DNA of 64,000 nt from Marinobacter fuscus. Lineage in GTDB: Bacteria; Pseudomonadota; Gammaproteobacteria; Pseudomonadales; Oleiphilaceae. The stretch lies in contig NZ_PXNP01000110.1 of assembly GCF_003007675.1 (NCBI RefSeq), forward strand, positions 1 to 64,000, read 5' to 3'. Both the position numbers and the translations under genes were made by a program. Positions within the stretch are counted from its first letter, which is position 1, and each line of letters opens with the position of its first letter. The notes under the pieces are model-generated. The model had not been told where the DNA came from. It was given only the letters and a program-made list of their open reading frames with translations, and searched no databases. Positions 7,317 through 17,073 of this stretch are shown piece by piece.

Positions 7317-8852
7317 ATGATTACCATCAAACACCACGGCGCGGTTGCCGGGGTAACCGGCTCTTGCCATGAACTTACCCTTGAAGCTCCCGGCGGCGAC
7401 CGGGCGGGTATTCTGGTGGATTGCGGGCTGTTTCAGGGCAGTGAAGCCAAAGACAGCAGCAATGCCGACAACCCGGGCCTGGACTTCCCCATAGAACACA
7501 TTCGCGCCTTGGTTGTTACCCACGTACATCTGGACCACATCGGCCGCATTCCTTACCTGCTCGCTGCGGGCTTCAGTGGCCCGATTCTATGCTCCGAGCC
7601 CTCTGCCCTGCTGCTGCCTGCCATGCTGGAAGATGCGCTGAAAATCGGCTTTACCCGCAACCGCCGGATGATTGAAGGGGTGCTGGAGGTGATTCGTGGC
7701 CGGATTGTGGCGTTGCCTTATGGGCGGTGGCATTCGGTGTTTGGCCCTGGAGATGTGGGGGCTGACACCCGCTGTCAGACACCACACCTCCAACACCAAA
7801 CCCAAGAGGCAGCCCTGGCAATCCGCCTGCAGCCCGCAGGCCATATACTGGGTTCGGCCTACGTGGAATGCCAGGCTACTTGCAAAACCCTAAGCGAACG
7901 CATTGTCTTCAGCGGCGATCTGGGCGCACCCCACGCGCCCTTGCTGCCTTCGCCGAAACCACCGGAGCGGGCAGACCGGTTGGTAATCGAGGCCACCTAC
8001 GGCGACAAAGACCACGAAAGCCGCGAAGACCGCCGGTACCGCCTGAAACAGGTGCTTGAACACGCCCTTCAAGACGGCGGCACCGTGTTGATTCCTGCCT
8101 TCAGCATTGGCCGAACCCAGGATTTGCTGTATGAAATCGACAGCCTCATCAACGAGTTCCGCCAGCAGGCCATCGTCAACACCAGCACAACCACAACAGG
8201 CCAGCGCCCCCTCACCTGGGACAAACTGGAAATTGTGGTGGACTCACCCCTCGCCGCCACCTTCACCGACCTGTACCGGCAACTGAAACCCTACTGGGAC
8301 GACGAAGCCCGCGAACTGCTGCAACAGGGCCGCCACCCGTTGTCATTCGAGCAGCTGACGGTGATCAACTCCCACGACGACCACCTGCACGCTGTAGACT
8401 ACCTGGCACGCTCCCACCGCCCCTGCGTGGTACTGGCGGGCTCGGGCATGTGTACCGGCGGGCGCGTGGTGAATTACCTGAAAGCCCTGCTGGGCGATGC
8501 CCGTAACGATATCCTGTTTGTTGGCTACCAGGCCGCCGGCACCCCGGGGCGTAGCATACTGGCGCATGGCCCGCACAACGGGTGGGTAGAGCTGGAAGGC
8601 ACCCGGTATACCATCAACGCCCAGGTACACCAGGTAGGCGGCTATTCCGCCCACGCGGGGCAGCGGGATTTGCTGGCGTTTGTGGACCAGATACCAGAGG
8701 CGCCAAAGGAAGTCCGGATTGTGCACGGCGATCCAGAAGCCAAGGCGGCGCTGGCGAAGCTGTTGAGCGCGCGGGTTGGCGGGGAGGTTTGGGTGCCTTC
8801 CGGGGGTGGGGATGTGGGGTCTGGGGATGGAGATGTGGGGTCTGACCGCTAG
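7317..8852 (+). CDS. Beta-CASP metallo-hydrolase with in-frame repeat insertion
   Basis: Protein of 511 residues of the metallo-beta-lactamase/beta-CASP RNase group (CPSF73-like). Zinc motif THVHLDHIG is near residue 65, with PAGHILGSAYV, FSGDLG, EATYGD, the beta-CASP VLIPAFSIGRTQ and C-terminal VHGDPEAK motifs in order. The start follows AAAAGGA. Codons from 7749 to 7790 are a palindromic repeat read in frame as GDVGADTRCQTPHLQ, in the loop before PAGHILG. The last codons (GDVGSDR) are also repeat. A paralogue without the insert is at 30167-31528. The substrate is unknown; RNA is likely from the family. Confidence 0.85.
   Translation: MITIKHHGAVAGVTGSCHELTLEAPGGDRAGILVDCGLFQGSEAKDSSNADNPGLDFPIEHIRALVVTHVHLDHIGRIPYLLAAGFSGPILCSEPSALLLPAMLEDALKIGFTRNRRMIEGVLEVIRGRIVALPYGRWHSVFGPGDVGADTRCQTPHLQHQTQEAALAIRLQPAGHILGSAYVECQATCKTLSERIVFSGDLGAPHAPLLPSPKPPERADRLVIEATYGDKDHESREDRRYRLKQVLEHALQDGGTVLIPAFSIGRTQDLLYEIDSLINEFRQQAIVNTSTTTTGQRPLTWDKLEIVVDSPLAATFTDLYRQLKPYWDDEARELLQQGRHPLSFEQLTVINSHDDHLHAVDYLARSHRPCVVLAGSGMCTGGRVVNYLKALLGDARNDILFVGYQAAGTPGRSILAHGPHNGWVELEGTRYTINAQVHQVGGYSAHAGQRDLLAFVDQIPEAPKEVRIVHGDPEAKAALAKLLSARVGGEVWVPSGGGDVGSGDGDVGSDR
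7749..7790. repeat. Palindromic repeat inside a coding sequence
   Basis: GGAGATGTGGGGGCTGACA, a short loop and TGTCAGACACCACACCTCC: a degenerate member of the dispersed family. It has kept the reading frame of the beta-CASP gene open. The nested outer arms GGAG...CTCC extend the palindrome beyond the usual core. Confidence 0.8.
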
Positions 8853-8884
8853 GGTCAGCCCCCTTTAGATGGTGTCAGACCCCG
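8811..8884. repeat. Palindromic repeat cluster at a gene end
   Basis: Two GATGTGGGGTCT left arms (8811 and 8832), then GGGTCAGCCCCC and GTGTCAGACCCC right arms. The stop of the beta-CASP gene at 8850-8852 lies inside it, so the repeat supplies the last codons and stop. Confidence 0.75.
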
Positions 8885-8961
8885 GGTTAGGGTTACCGGG
8901 TTAAGCGGATTGCGCCATAGTGTGTGGCCAGTCTGGCAGATAACAAGATGAGCAGATTGAT

Positions 8962-11418
8962 ATGAACAAAAGCTATCCGTATGTGCCAGCGATTGATGGC
9001 ATAAGAGCAATCGCCGTTCTGGCCGTTATGGTGTATCACCTGAATGCAGCTTGGCTGCCAGGCGGGTTTGCGGGTGTTGATGTGTTTTTTGTTATCTCCG
9101 GCTACGTGGTGGCGCGCTCGCTTGCCGGGCGCGGTGAAGAACCCTTCGGGCGCTTTCTGCTGGGTTTCTATTCCCGCCGAATCCGCCGCATCGTGCCAGC
9201 TTTACTGGTGTGTCTTCTGGCCACCACCGTTTTAACCATACTCTTTATCCCCGACTCCTGGCTCAGTTCCACCACCAGCCAGGTCGGCCTGTATGCTTTC
9301 TTCGGGCTCAGCAATTTTGCGCTGGTGTGGTTTCAGGATGACTACTTCTCTCCCAGGGCAGAGTTCAACCCATTTGTTCACACCTGGTCACTGGGTGTGG
9401 AAGAACAATTCTACTTTTTGTTTCCACTACTCATCTTCCTGTGGTTCCGCGTGAGCGGAAAGCGCGCCCCGTTCCGTACCACCGTAAATGCATTGATACC
9501 GGTACTGGCGGGGGCGTCTCTCTACACCGCGTACTATCTTGGCAAACACCAACCGGATTGGGCCTATTACCTGCTGCCCGCCCGGTTTTGGGAGCTGGCA
9601 GCCGGTGTCTTGCTGTTCCAACTACAAATGCGACGAAAACTACCCGTTCTTAACGGAGCAGCAGCGCCACGGATGCTACTTGCAGGCCTGCTGCTAATTG
9701 CAGCGGGCTATGCCTGGTCTGATGTTGAAGCCTTTCCTTATCCCTGGGCTATACTGCCCGTTGCCGGAACCGTACTCGCGCTGTGGGGTGTCTCGGAAAA
9801 CCTGAATACCCGGGGATGGTTTGTGGTTAGCCTTACCGCAAAGCCTGTTGTCTATATCGGCAAGATGTCCTATTCACTGTACCTTTGGCATTGGCCGGTA
9901 TACACACTAATGAGATGGACAGTCGGGCTCGAAAGCCCTGCACAGATGGCCATCGCCGTTAGCACCACCTTTGTGCTGGCTTCAGTTTCCTACTATCTGA
10001 TTGAAACACCCGCCCGCCAGGCGCGCTACTTTGCCCAGCCAGCGTACCGGGCAGTGGTTGCCGGCCTGCTTTGCGTAGGCCTTTTTTGGACCACGGCCGA
10101 AAACCTCTTTGAACGCAGATCCGACCTTACCCTGAGCGTTACCCGAGACACCGAAACCTGGTACCCATACGCCTACCGGGAAGCAGACGCCGAAAACCAA
10201 CGCTACACCCTGGATGGGCGACAGCTCTTTGTAATTGGCAACTCCCACACCGGTGCCTACGCCACCATGTTAAACATGCTGCAACAACGCCACGGCATTC
10301 AGACTCACCTACTGCAAACCGGCCATTGCGCGCTGGGAAATCTGCTCTACCCCATTGGCGATCTGGAAGGCTGCGAGAGCACCATTGACGACTACCTTAG
10401 CCTGCTAGAAGCACAGGCAAAGCCCGGCGACATGGTGTTTCTGGCCTCGCTGCGTACTCACCGGCTGGCTGACCAGTGGGAGCGGAATCCGCCTGAAGAA
10501 GTGCTGGCCTATAGCCAGAGCCAGAAGGCGCTTAATCACATCAGCGCCGCCTACGCTGAAACCAGCACACTGATCCGCCGTTTGGAACAACTGGGGCTGA
10601 TCGTGTTAATTGATTTACCCAAGCCCGTTATGAAAGCCCCCGTATACCGCTGTGCCGACTGGTTTAATCGCCACAACCCCATCTGCGCAGACATACCGGG
10701 CATTGAACGGAGTTTTCTGAACGAACTTCGCGCTCCGGTGGTTCACTCCTTACAGCGGCTGGCAAGCGAAAACGCCCATGTTCACCTGTGGGATCCCGCG
10801 CCCCAGTTGTGTAATGCCCATCGTTGCCCGGCCTACGATACCGGCGGAAAACCCCTTTTCTTTGATGGCGACCATCTGAGCGCCCATGGCAACCGCGTGC
10901 TGTACCCGGCGTTTGAGCAACGAGTTCTAGCAATCTACCGAGACTGCCTTGCCTGCAAGCCGGAAGTGCCCGTATATAACAGCCCCATCGTACCGGGGGT
11001 ACCGATCGACTTTTCCAAACACGGCAACGGCCAGCTGTACCTCACGGGGGGATGGTCGCACGCAGAAGACTGGGGTACCTGGAGCAGTGGCAGAAAAGCG
11101 ACCATTACGTTACCCATCCGCCCGGGCACTGCGCGAAGCCTGAGAATAAGCGGCCATGGCTTTGTGAATGCGCAACACCCGCAACAACGGGTTCATGTAC
11201 AACTGAACGGTATAGACACAGGCACGATCGTTTTTGACCCGACACACAGCTCCGACATTGATATCCCGATTCCCAGGGCTACACGGGAGGCACAAAGCAA
11301 TCTACAAACGCTATCGGTCGTTTTTCTATTGCCTGATGCCGTGAGCCCGGCGGAGCTGGGTATGGGAGGTGACCCAAGAAGACTGGGTTTTGGGATCCGG
11401 TCGCTATCGGTTCAGTGA
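8962..11418 (+). CDS. Membrane acyltransferase with SGNH domain (OafA-like)
   Basis: Protein of 818 residues. The N-terminal 360 residues are an acyltransferase_3 membrane domain of about ten helices, opening with IDGIRAIAVLAVMVYH and GVDVFFVISGYVV. An SGNH hydrolase-like domain follows, with the nucleophile block VIGNSHTGAY near residue 423 and DGDHLSAHGN near residue 640. The family O-acetylates cell-surface polysaccharide or lipopolysaccharide. After about residue 670 there is an extra 150-residue, beta-rich C-terminal region (LTGGWSHAEDWGTWSSG), unusual for the family and possibly carbohydrate-binding. Confidence 0.9.
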   Translation: MNKSYPYVPAIDGIRAIAVLAVMVYHLNAAWLPGGFAGVDVFFVISGYVVARSLAGRGEEPFGRFLLGFYSRRIRRIVPALLVCLLATTVLTILFIPDSWLSSTTSQVGLYAFFGLSNFALVWFQDDYFSPRAEFNPFVHTWSLGVEEQFYFLFPLLIFLWFRVSGKRAPFRTTVNALIPVLAGASLYTAYYLGKHQPDWAYYLLPARFWELAAGVLLFQLQMRRKLPVLNGAAAPRMLLAGLLLIAAGYAWSDVEAFPYPWAILPVAGTVLALWGVSENLNTRGWFVVSLTAKPVVYIGKMSYSLYLWHWPVYTLMRWTVGLESPAQMAIAVSTTFVLASVSYYLIETPARQARYFAQPAYRAVVAGLLCVGLFWTTAENLFERRSDLTLSVTRDTETWYPYAYREADAENQRYTLDGRQLFVIGNSHTGAYATMLNMLQQRHGIQTHLLQTGHCALGNLLYPIGDLEGCESTIDDYLSLLEAQAKPGDMVFLASLRTHRLADQWERNPPEEVLAYSQSQKALNHISAAYAETSTLIRRLEQLGLIVLIDLPKPVMKAPVYRCADWFNRHNPICADIPGIERSFLNELRAPVVHSLQRLASENAHVHLWDPAPQLCNAHRCPAYDTGGKPLFFDGDHLSAHGNRVLYPAFEQRVLAIYRDCLACKPEVPVYNSPIVPGVPIDFSKHGNGQLYLTGGWSHAEDWGTWSSGRKATITLPIRPGTARSLRISGHGFVNAQHPQQRVHVQLNGIDTGTIVFDPTHSSDIDIPIPRATREAQSNLQTLSVVFLLPDAVSPAELGMGGDPRRLGFGIRSLSVQ

Positions 11419-11457
11419 ATACGGCTTGGCGGTGAGTTGACGGTGTGGGGAGGTTGG

Positions 11458-11602
11458 AGATATGGGGTCTGACCACGAGGGTCAGACCCCTGGGCTAAAG
11501 GTTGGCGATGTGGGGTCTGACAGCTAGTGTCAGACCCCTTTAGCTGGTGTTGGGTTAAGACCGCAAGGGTCAGACCCCAGACCACAAGGGTCAAACCCCG
11601 GG
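11458..11602. repeat. Palindromic repeat cluster (several copies)
   Basis: At least three head-to-tail members: GATATGGGGTCTGACCACGA/GGGTCAGACCCC, then GATGTGGGGTCTGACA/TGTCAGACCCC, then two half-copies with GGGTCAGACCCC and GGGTCAAACCCC. They fill the gap between the convergent acyltransferase and RTX-like genes, just before the shared terminator. Confidence 0.85.
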
Positions 11603-11653
11603 TTGGGGCAAATCTTTGGTTTTTTGCTCGCGAGCATCACCAATAAAATGCCA

Positions 11654-11684
11654 TAAAAAAACCCCGGCCAAGGCCGGGGTTTTT
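11654..11684. terminator. Bidirectional intrinsic terminator
   Basis: A-run, GC-rich stem CCCCGGCC-AA-GGCCGGGG, then a T-run. With As on one side and Ts on the other it works in both directions and can end both the acyltransferase (+) and the RTX-like gene (-). Confidence 0.9.
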
Positions 11685-11744
11685 CTGACTTGCCAGCAAT
11701 CAAACCAAAGGTTCAATTGCCAACGGTGTCATCACTCGCAGAGC

Positions 11745-14700
11745 TTAGGCAACAAGCACGTTGTCCATAGCACCGCCGTTGTTTTCGTCGAGGCTCTCAC
11801 CGAAGTCGACTACACCTACCAACTGAGCGTTGGTGTCGAAGTCGCCGCTGTTGGTGTCCACACGAGTGGAAGTCAGGTGGAATACCTTGTACTCACCTTC
11901 GTTCGCATCGTTCTCAACCATCACGATGTGGTTGAGTGTGTTGCCAACGATCTGGGCAGTGGTCATGTTAGCGCCAAGGTTGTCAGCGTTCAGGTCGCCA
12001 TCAACGATCGCGTTGGTACCACCAACACCGTAGTCTTTGGTACCGTTCAGAGCCGCAACCAGAGCCGAAGCCGTGAGGTTTTCCCAGGTTTCGTTCGCGT
12101 TTGCGCCGGTGCCCGCAGACATGTTGATGATAGACACGCTGTTAGCACCCACAGTGCCGGTTTCAGCAACGTAGTTGGTTGCAACACGAGCTTCGGACTC
12201 CGTGCTACCAGATGCACTGAACTCAGTGGTCAGGTAGCTGGTGAAGTCGATGAAGTCGATTGAAGAACCGGCTTCAGAGAAGTTAACAATGGTGTTTTCA
12301 CCGTTGTTGTAACCCGTCATCACCAGAACTTCGTTGCTCAGCTCATTAGTGCTCAGAACCAATACATCCTGACCTGTGCCCAGGTTGATGATGTTGTTGG
12401 ATTCTACAGCACTGTTTTCACCATCTACTGGAGTACCAGCTACGCTAGGTGTACCAGCAGTACCACCAGTTACGACTGCCGCCGCTGTCTGATCAGTGAA
12501 GGGACCACCACCGCCAGTTGTGTCCTCGCCTACAGTAAAGCCTGTACCCGGGTTTGCACCACCGTTTGCAGCAACGGTGTACGTTACATCGTACTGCGAA
12601 GGACCTGTGCTAACCACAGAAGCAATTTCCGGCAGAGCCGTCAGCGCGGCAATCAAATCTGCCTCGTTGGCGTAAACCGCACCAGGCAAAGTCAGACCAC
12701 CGGAGATATCATGCTCGGCGGTGCCATTAAAGGTAAACCCTGTAAGATCCAGAGTAGCAGTCGCCGCGTTACCCGGAATCGCAGCTACGCCACCAACAGT
12801 ACCCAACTGACTGTTGCTAGTCAGAGCGCCGTTTTCGGTCAGACCCTGATGCGCACCAACGATACCGGTTACCCCACCACTTACGATACCAGCAATGGCA
12901 TCGCTCGCATTGGAAGAGTCGTTACCCGGGAAATTAACCCAAGCGTTCTGGGCGCTGCTGATTTCTGCAGGCGTCCAGCCAGTTACGTCCGCCGCGTTGA
13001 TGTCAACACGCAGGTCTTCTGCGTTGAACTGACCGTCGATCTTGGACGTGACAACCAAAGTGTTGTTCGGGCCGTCTTCAGCAAGCAGAAGCTTGTTCAG
13101 CACCGGATCACTGTTGATGGCCTTCTTGATCGCCTGGTTGATGTGACGCTCGTCAGCACCGTAACCGTTCAGCAGCGGAGTTTCCAGAGTTACTGTTGAC
13201 TCGAAACCGTTATCGAACGCATCAGCGTCAGCTGTAGTCAGGTGGCCGTTCAGTGCGTTCTGCGCACCGGCAAGAGTCACAGTGATAGTGGACTTGTGCA
13301 GGAAGTACGGGCCAGTCTGGCTATCGCCAATAGTGCTTGTCGGATCGTTAGACGCGTTATCGCCACCCAACAGTTCATCAACGTTCGTGTTGTACGTGTT
13401 GAATACCCAGGTCGCTGCTTCAGTACGGATACCATCGTTGTCAGTGTAAACGGTATCGTTACCAGAGCCAGTCAGAATCAGCGCATCGCCTTTACCTTCG
13501 GTCCAGATAACGTCGTTACCAGCACCGGTGTTGATGGAGATGTTACCCAGATCTTTCTGGTTTTCCTGCCAGCCTGTCGGACCAACACCATCGTTGTCCA
13601 GCACCAGGTGGATGTCGTCATTACCAGAGCCTGAAGAAATGCTCAGTACGGCATCTTCGTGGGCAATAACTTCCTGGCTGAAGGACAGGTACAGAGCGTT
13701 GTCACCGCCACCCAGGTTGTAGGTGTAAACAACGTTATCACTGCTGGGGTTGCCAGCTTCGTCAACCAGGTTCAGGTCGCGCTCAACAACAGCTTTGGTC
13801 ACTTCCGCGTTGATGCGAACGTTCTGGTTGAACTGGGATGCGTTGAATACGCGTACGTCAGTCAAGCCAGCATTTGCTTTGCCATCCAGAACCGCACCGC
13901 CGTTTGCGCTCAGGGCAGCAGTCTGCTCAGCGCCAACGTGGAAGTAAGCTGCATCACCGGTCAGGTTGATCACTTCCAGGAAGTTGATGGTGTCGCGAGC
14001 ACGCAGAGGGTTGGAGGACAGCTCGGTCAGCCATACACCCAGATCCAGGTTGTGCTTCTCGGCAACGATGTCGAACTGCTGAACGCCTTTGTCAGACTGA
14101 GACTGACCAGACACGTTCACGCTACCGCCCTGAGAACCGTAACCAACGTTTTTGAATTCCAGGTTGGTGGTGATCAGGTCGGTTGCGGAACCCAGTACGT
14201 TGGTGTCCTGACGACCAGAGGGGTCAACGTTACGGTCGCCGCCTTCACGCTCACCGAACGCAAAACCGCCACGCTCGATCAGGTTGTTGCCAGTGGCAGT
14301 AAGCAGGATCTGGGTACCCAGAACGTTGGCACCGGTGGTTTCCAGAGTGTCAGCGTCTACCTGCTGACGGGTGAAGTCTGCACCCAGAGATACAGTCACG
14401 TTGGCCAGAGCCGTGTTAGTTTCGGCCAGCTCGTTGATGCGTGCTTCGATAGCAGCAACCAGATCTTCATAGCTTTCGGCGTTCAGGATGTCCTGAGAAC
14501 CAACCACAACCTGCTCACCGTTCAGACGGAAGCTAAAAGATTCGATAGCTACCAGGCTCAGAGCGGCGTCTTTGTTGTTGGCTTCGGCCATACGGTCGAT
14601 AACTTCAACCGTCAGCACAGAACCCAGGTTGGTGGTTACGTTGTCCAGTACCGGAGACAGGAAGTAGGCATCGTAGTGGCCCATTTCGCCCAGCTGGTTC

Positions 14701-15314
14701 TCGGTGCGGAAGGTGTAGTCACGGGAAATAGTGCCTACGCCCCGGTCGATTGCTTCCATACCAACGTTGAAGATCTTGTTGGTGTTGGACATGTACTGGT
14801 CTTCGCCGGTGGCATCGTCGTACTTCTTATGATCCCAGCCAGCAACATCCGACTCACCTTTGGTGGTGTCGAAGTCAAAATCGAAGGTGATGTCTTCTAT
14901 CGGCTCTTCCGGATCTACCGGCGGATTGGTCGGCTCTGCGAATTCGCCGTTGACCGGAGTCAGGCCAGCAGTGCCGTCTACCAGACCTTCTTCAGAATCT
15001 GCGTTCAGAGCTGCAACGTTCTGGAACTCAACCGCCAGGCGTGCCTTGCTCAGCTGAACTTCGGCAGAAGTGCTCAGCAGTGAAGTCCAGTATTCCAGGC
15101 CCGCTGCATCCGGAGCACGGCCGAGCAGGTTCTCGTACAGGTCGGTTACAAAAGCAGTGTTACCCTGAGCCGGACGGGAGTTGATCAGGTCTGTGGCCAG
15201 TGCGTTCAGACCAGTTTTGTCGAATGCCGCCTGCAGTTCAGCTTGCGTGGGCGCTTCGCCAGTAATTGCAACGTAGGTGCGGATAACACCAAGCTCGTTA
15301 CCGTTAAAAGCCAT
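11745..15314 (-). CDS. Large RTX/S-layer-like type I secretion substrate
   Basis: Protein of 1189 residues. The first 110 residues contain a DUF4214-like helical region (FVTDLYENLLGRAPDAAGLEYWTSLL), seen in many type I-secreted surface proteins. The rest is acidic, rich in Asn, Thr, Asp and Gly, and poor in Cys and Lys. RTX-like calcium motifs are present (GSGNDDIHLV, GAGNDVIWTE, GSGNDTVYTD). The C-terminus (VVDFGESLDENNG...DNVLVA) looks like a type I secretion signal; there is no N-terminal signal peptide. The exporter genes lie just upstream on the same strand. A surface-layer or adhesion role is inferred; gene length and a ribosome site GGAGAAAG support high expression. Confidence 0.82.
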   Translation of the reverse strand: MAFNGNELGVIRTYVAITGEAPTQAELQAAFDKTGLNALATDLINSRPAQGNTAFVTDLYENLLGRAPDAAGLEYWTSLLSTSAEVQLSKARLAVEFQNVAALNADSEEGLVDGTAGLTPVNGEFAEPTNPPVDPEEPIEDITFDFDFDTTKGESDVAGWDHKKYDDATGEDQYMSNTNKIFNVGMEAIDRGVGTISRDYTFRTENQLGEMGHYDAYFLSPVLDNVTTNLGSVLTVEVIDRMAEANNKDAALSLVAIESFSFRLNGEQVVVGSQDILNAESYEDLVAAIEARINELAETNTALANVTVSLGADFTRQQVDADTLETTGANVLGTQILLTATGNNLIERGGFAFGEREGGDRNVDPSGRQDTNVLGSATDLITTNLEFKNVGYGSQGGSVNVSGQSQSDKGVQQFDIVAEKHNLDLGVWLTELSSNPLRARDTINFLEVINLTGDAAYFHVGAEQTAALSANGGAVLDGKANAGLTDVRVFNASQFNQNVRINAEVTKAVVERDLNLVDEAGNPSSDNVVYTYNLGGGDNALYLSFSQEVIAHEDAVLSISSGSGNDDIHLVLDNDGVGPTGWQENQKDLGNISINTGAGNDVIWTEGKGDALILTGSGNDTVYTDNDGIRTEAATWVFNTYNTNVDELLGGDNASNDPTSTIGDSQTGPYFLHKSTITVTLAGAQNALNGHLTTADADAFDNGFESTVTLETPLLNGYGADERHINQAIKKAINSDPVLNKLLLAEDGPNNTLVVTSKIDGQFNAEDLRVDINAADVTGWTPAEISSAQNAWVNFPGNDSSNASDAIAGIVSGGVTGIVGAHQGLTENGALTSNSQLGTVGGVAAIPGNAATATLDLTGFTFNGTAEHDISGGLTLPGAVYANEADLIAALTALPEIASVVSTGPSQYDVTYTVAANGGANPGTGFTVGEDTTGGGGPFTDQTAAAVVTGGTAGTPSVAGTPVDGENSAVESNNIINLGTGQDVLVLSTNELSNEVLVMTGYNNGENTIVNFSEAGSSIDFIDFTSYLTTEFSASGSTESEARVATNYVAETGTVGANSVSIINMSAGTGANANETWENLTASALVAALNGTKDYGVGGTNAIVDGDLNADNLGANMTTAQIVGNTLNHIVMVENDANEGEYKVFHLTSTRVDTNSGDFDTNAQLVGVVDFGESLDENNGGAMDNVLVA

Positions 15315-15763
15315 GTGCTTTCTCCATCTTTATGTAACGCTAATAAATTGATCAATTTATAGCGGGTAAAATAACACTTAGCTAACGACACGCCAGCGCT
15401 GTGCCATTTTAGCCACTTCACTACTTTACGCAGTTTCCTACTACGCAGGAACGGATTCTAATCCGTACACTTTCGCTCTGTAAAGCCCGCCGGACTATAC
15501 AGAAACCGGTATACGCTGCTCTGGCCGGCACGGACACCAGAATGAGAACAGCGTCACAGCTTGCCGCGCATGTCAGCCGCAACAAGCCAGAGTTTGGTTT
15601 ACCGGTGTGCAACCGGGGTTGCAAGCACGGCAAAAACCTTACTTAGCGCTGGAATAATACATACTGCCCATGCAATCTACAACCTACCCACGGCAATTCA
15701 TGCGGCAAGTTAATTTGTAAGGGCATGTAACTGGCTGGCGCGCTTTTTTTCATTGCTTTCGCG
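15315..15763 (-). promoter_or_regulatory. Leader and promoter region of the RTX-like gene
   Basis: 449 bases without a gene. A perfect 18-base palindrome, ATAAATTGATCAATTTAT (15343-15360), overlaps a good -10 (TATAAA) for the minus-strand gene; I see no strong -35. The rest up to the TolC-like gene shows no hairpin terminator, so some read-through from the secretion operon is possible. Confidence 0.5.
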
Positions 15764-17062
15764 TTAAGGCAGCCACTGCTGCCCCAACACGCCTGCCACC
15801 TGCTGCAACTCGTATTGCATTTGCAGGTTTCCGTAAATTTCCCGCACTTTGTCGCGCTCTACACTGGCCAGCCGGGAACGGGCATCCAGCAGGTTGGTCA
15901 GGCTGCGCACACCGCTGGCAAACCCGCGCTCGGCGGCTTCCAGGGAGGCCAGGCCAGACTGGCGCGCGGTTTCCAGGGCGCGAATGGTTTCATAACTGCC
16001 TTCCAGGCCTTCCACCAGGCGGGCCACTTCCACCTTTACCAACTGTTCACGGTGCTGCAACTCCAGTTTGCTGGCCTCTTCGCGGTAAGCGGCCTGCCGG
16101 GTGCGGGCACTGGTGGCACCGCCTTTATACAGCGGCAAGCGAAGCTGCACCTCTACCCGGGTCTCTTCCCGCAGGTTGGTGGCAAAGGTGTCGTTCTCGC
16201 TGTAGCGGGCGTTCAGGTAGATCTCCGGTTGGTGGCCGGCGCGCTCAAACTTGCGGGTGGCCCGGGCGAAATCCAGGTCGGCTGCGGCAATACCCAAGCG
16301 GCCGGAGTTCTCCAGCGCAATGGCGGACCACTCCCGCTGCAGGATCTCCGGGGTTTTGCGCCACTGCTCTTCATCCAGCGGTGCCAGTTGTACTTCGGTT
16401 AGCGGCAAGCCGGTTACCGCAGTGAAGTTCTGGCGCGCGGCCCGGTAACGGGTACGCAACCCGGTCAGGTCGGCTTCGGTTTGGTCCACGGTGGCTTGTG
16501 CTTCCAGCACATCGGCCCGGGAGGCCAGTTTGCGGCTGAGCATACGCTCCATCTGTTCCAGCCTGCGGCTGTGGCTGGCCCGTTCGTTTTCCAGCACTTC
16601 GATTTCCCGGGCCAGCGCCTGGGCCGCCAGGTAGGCCTCGATGGCCGAATAGCCGGTTTCAAGGCTGCGGTTGCGCAGCTGTTGCCGGGCCCGTTCTTCC
16701 CCCGCATTGGCGCGGCCAATGGTGCGGAAGGTTTTGGCCGAGTACACCACCTGGCTAAGGTTGACGTTATAGCTGGTGTGTTCGTCGGTATCGGTAATGG
16801 AGCTGTTTACCCCGAAATCCCGGGTAAAGCGCGAGTGGCCATAGCTGGCCGTGGCATCCAGCTGCGGCAGTACACCGGACCAGGCTTCGCGGGTGGCGGC
16901 TTCTTCACCTTTCAGGGCGGCCTGTTCGCTGCGCAAACCGAAGTTGTTCTGCAGCGCACTGCGGTAGGCCTGCTCCAGATCTACCACTGTTTTTTCCTGG
17001 GCCGCCAGGGGCACGGATGCCATCATCAAAGCCAGAAGGCTGCCGGTTACGGTTGCTTTCAT
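15764..17062 (-). CDS. TolC-like outer membrane protein of type I secretion
   Basis: Outer-membrane efflux protein of 432 residues with a cleavable signal peptide (GSLLALMMASVPLAAQ). It has the two repeated, coiled-coil TolC halves (ALQNNFGLRSEQAALKGEEA and ALETARQSGLASLEAAERGF, the latter near the end). It is the channel of the tripartite exporter. The start follows GAGAGG and lies 11 bases after the stop of the membrane fusion gene, so the three exporter genes form one operon. Confidence 0.9.
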   Translation of the reverse strand: MKATVTGSLLALMMASVPLAAQEKTVVDLEQAYRSALQNNFGLRSEQAALKGEEAATREAWSGVLPQLDATASYGHSRFTRDFGVNSSITDTDEHTSYNVNLSQVVYSAKTFRTIGRANAGEERARQQLRNRSLETGYSAIEAYLAAQALAREIEVLENERASHSRRLEQMERMLSRKLASRADVLEAQATVDQTEADLTGLRTRYRAARQNFTAVTGLPLTEVQLAPLDEEQWRKTPEILQREWSAIALENSGRLGIAAADLDFARATRKFERAGHQPEIYLNARYSENDTFATNLREETRVEVQLRLPLYKGGATSARTRQAAYREEASKLELQHREQLVKVEVARLVEGLEGSYETIRALETARQSGLASLEAAERGFASGVRSLTNLLDARSRLASVERDKVREIYGNLQMQYELQQVAGVLGQQWLP

Positions 17063-17073
17063 GAATACCTCTC

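Noticed and set aside
13659..15083. 474-codon plus-strand frame inside the RTX-like gene
   Set aside because: It is a shadow of the minus-strand gene, which has motifs, a start, a terminator and an exporter nearby.
15421..15633. Small minus-strand frame in the RTX leader
   Set aside because: No ribosome site and no recognisable composition; likely chance.
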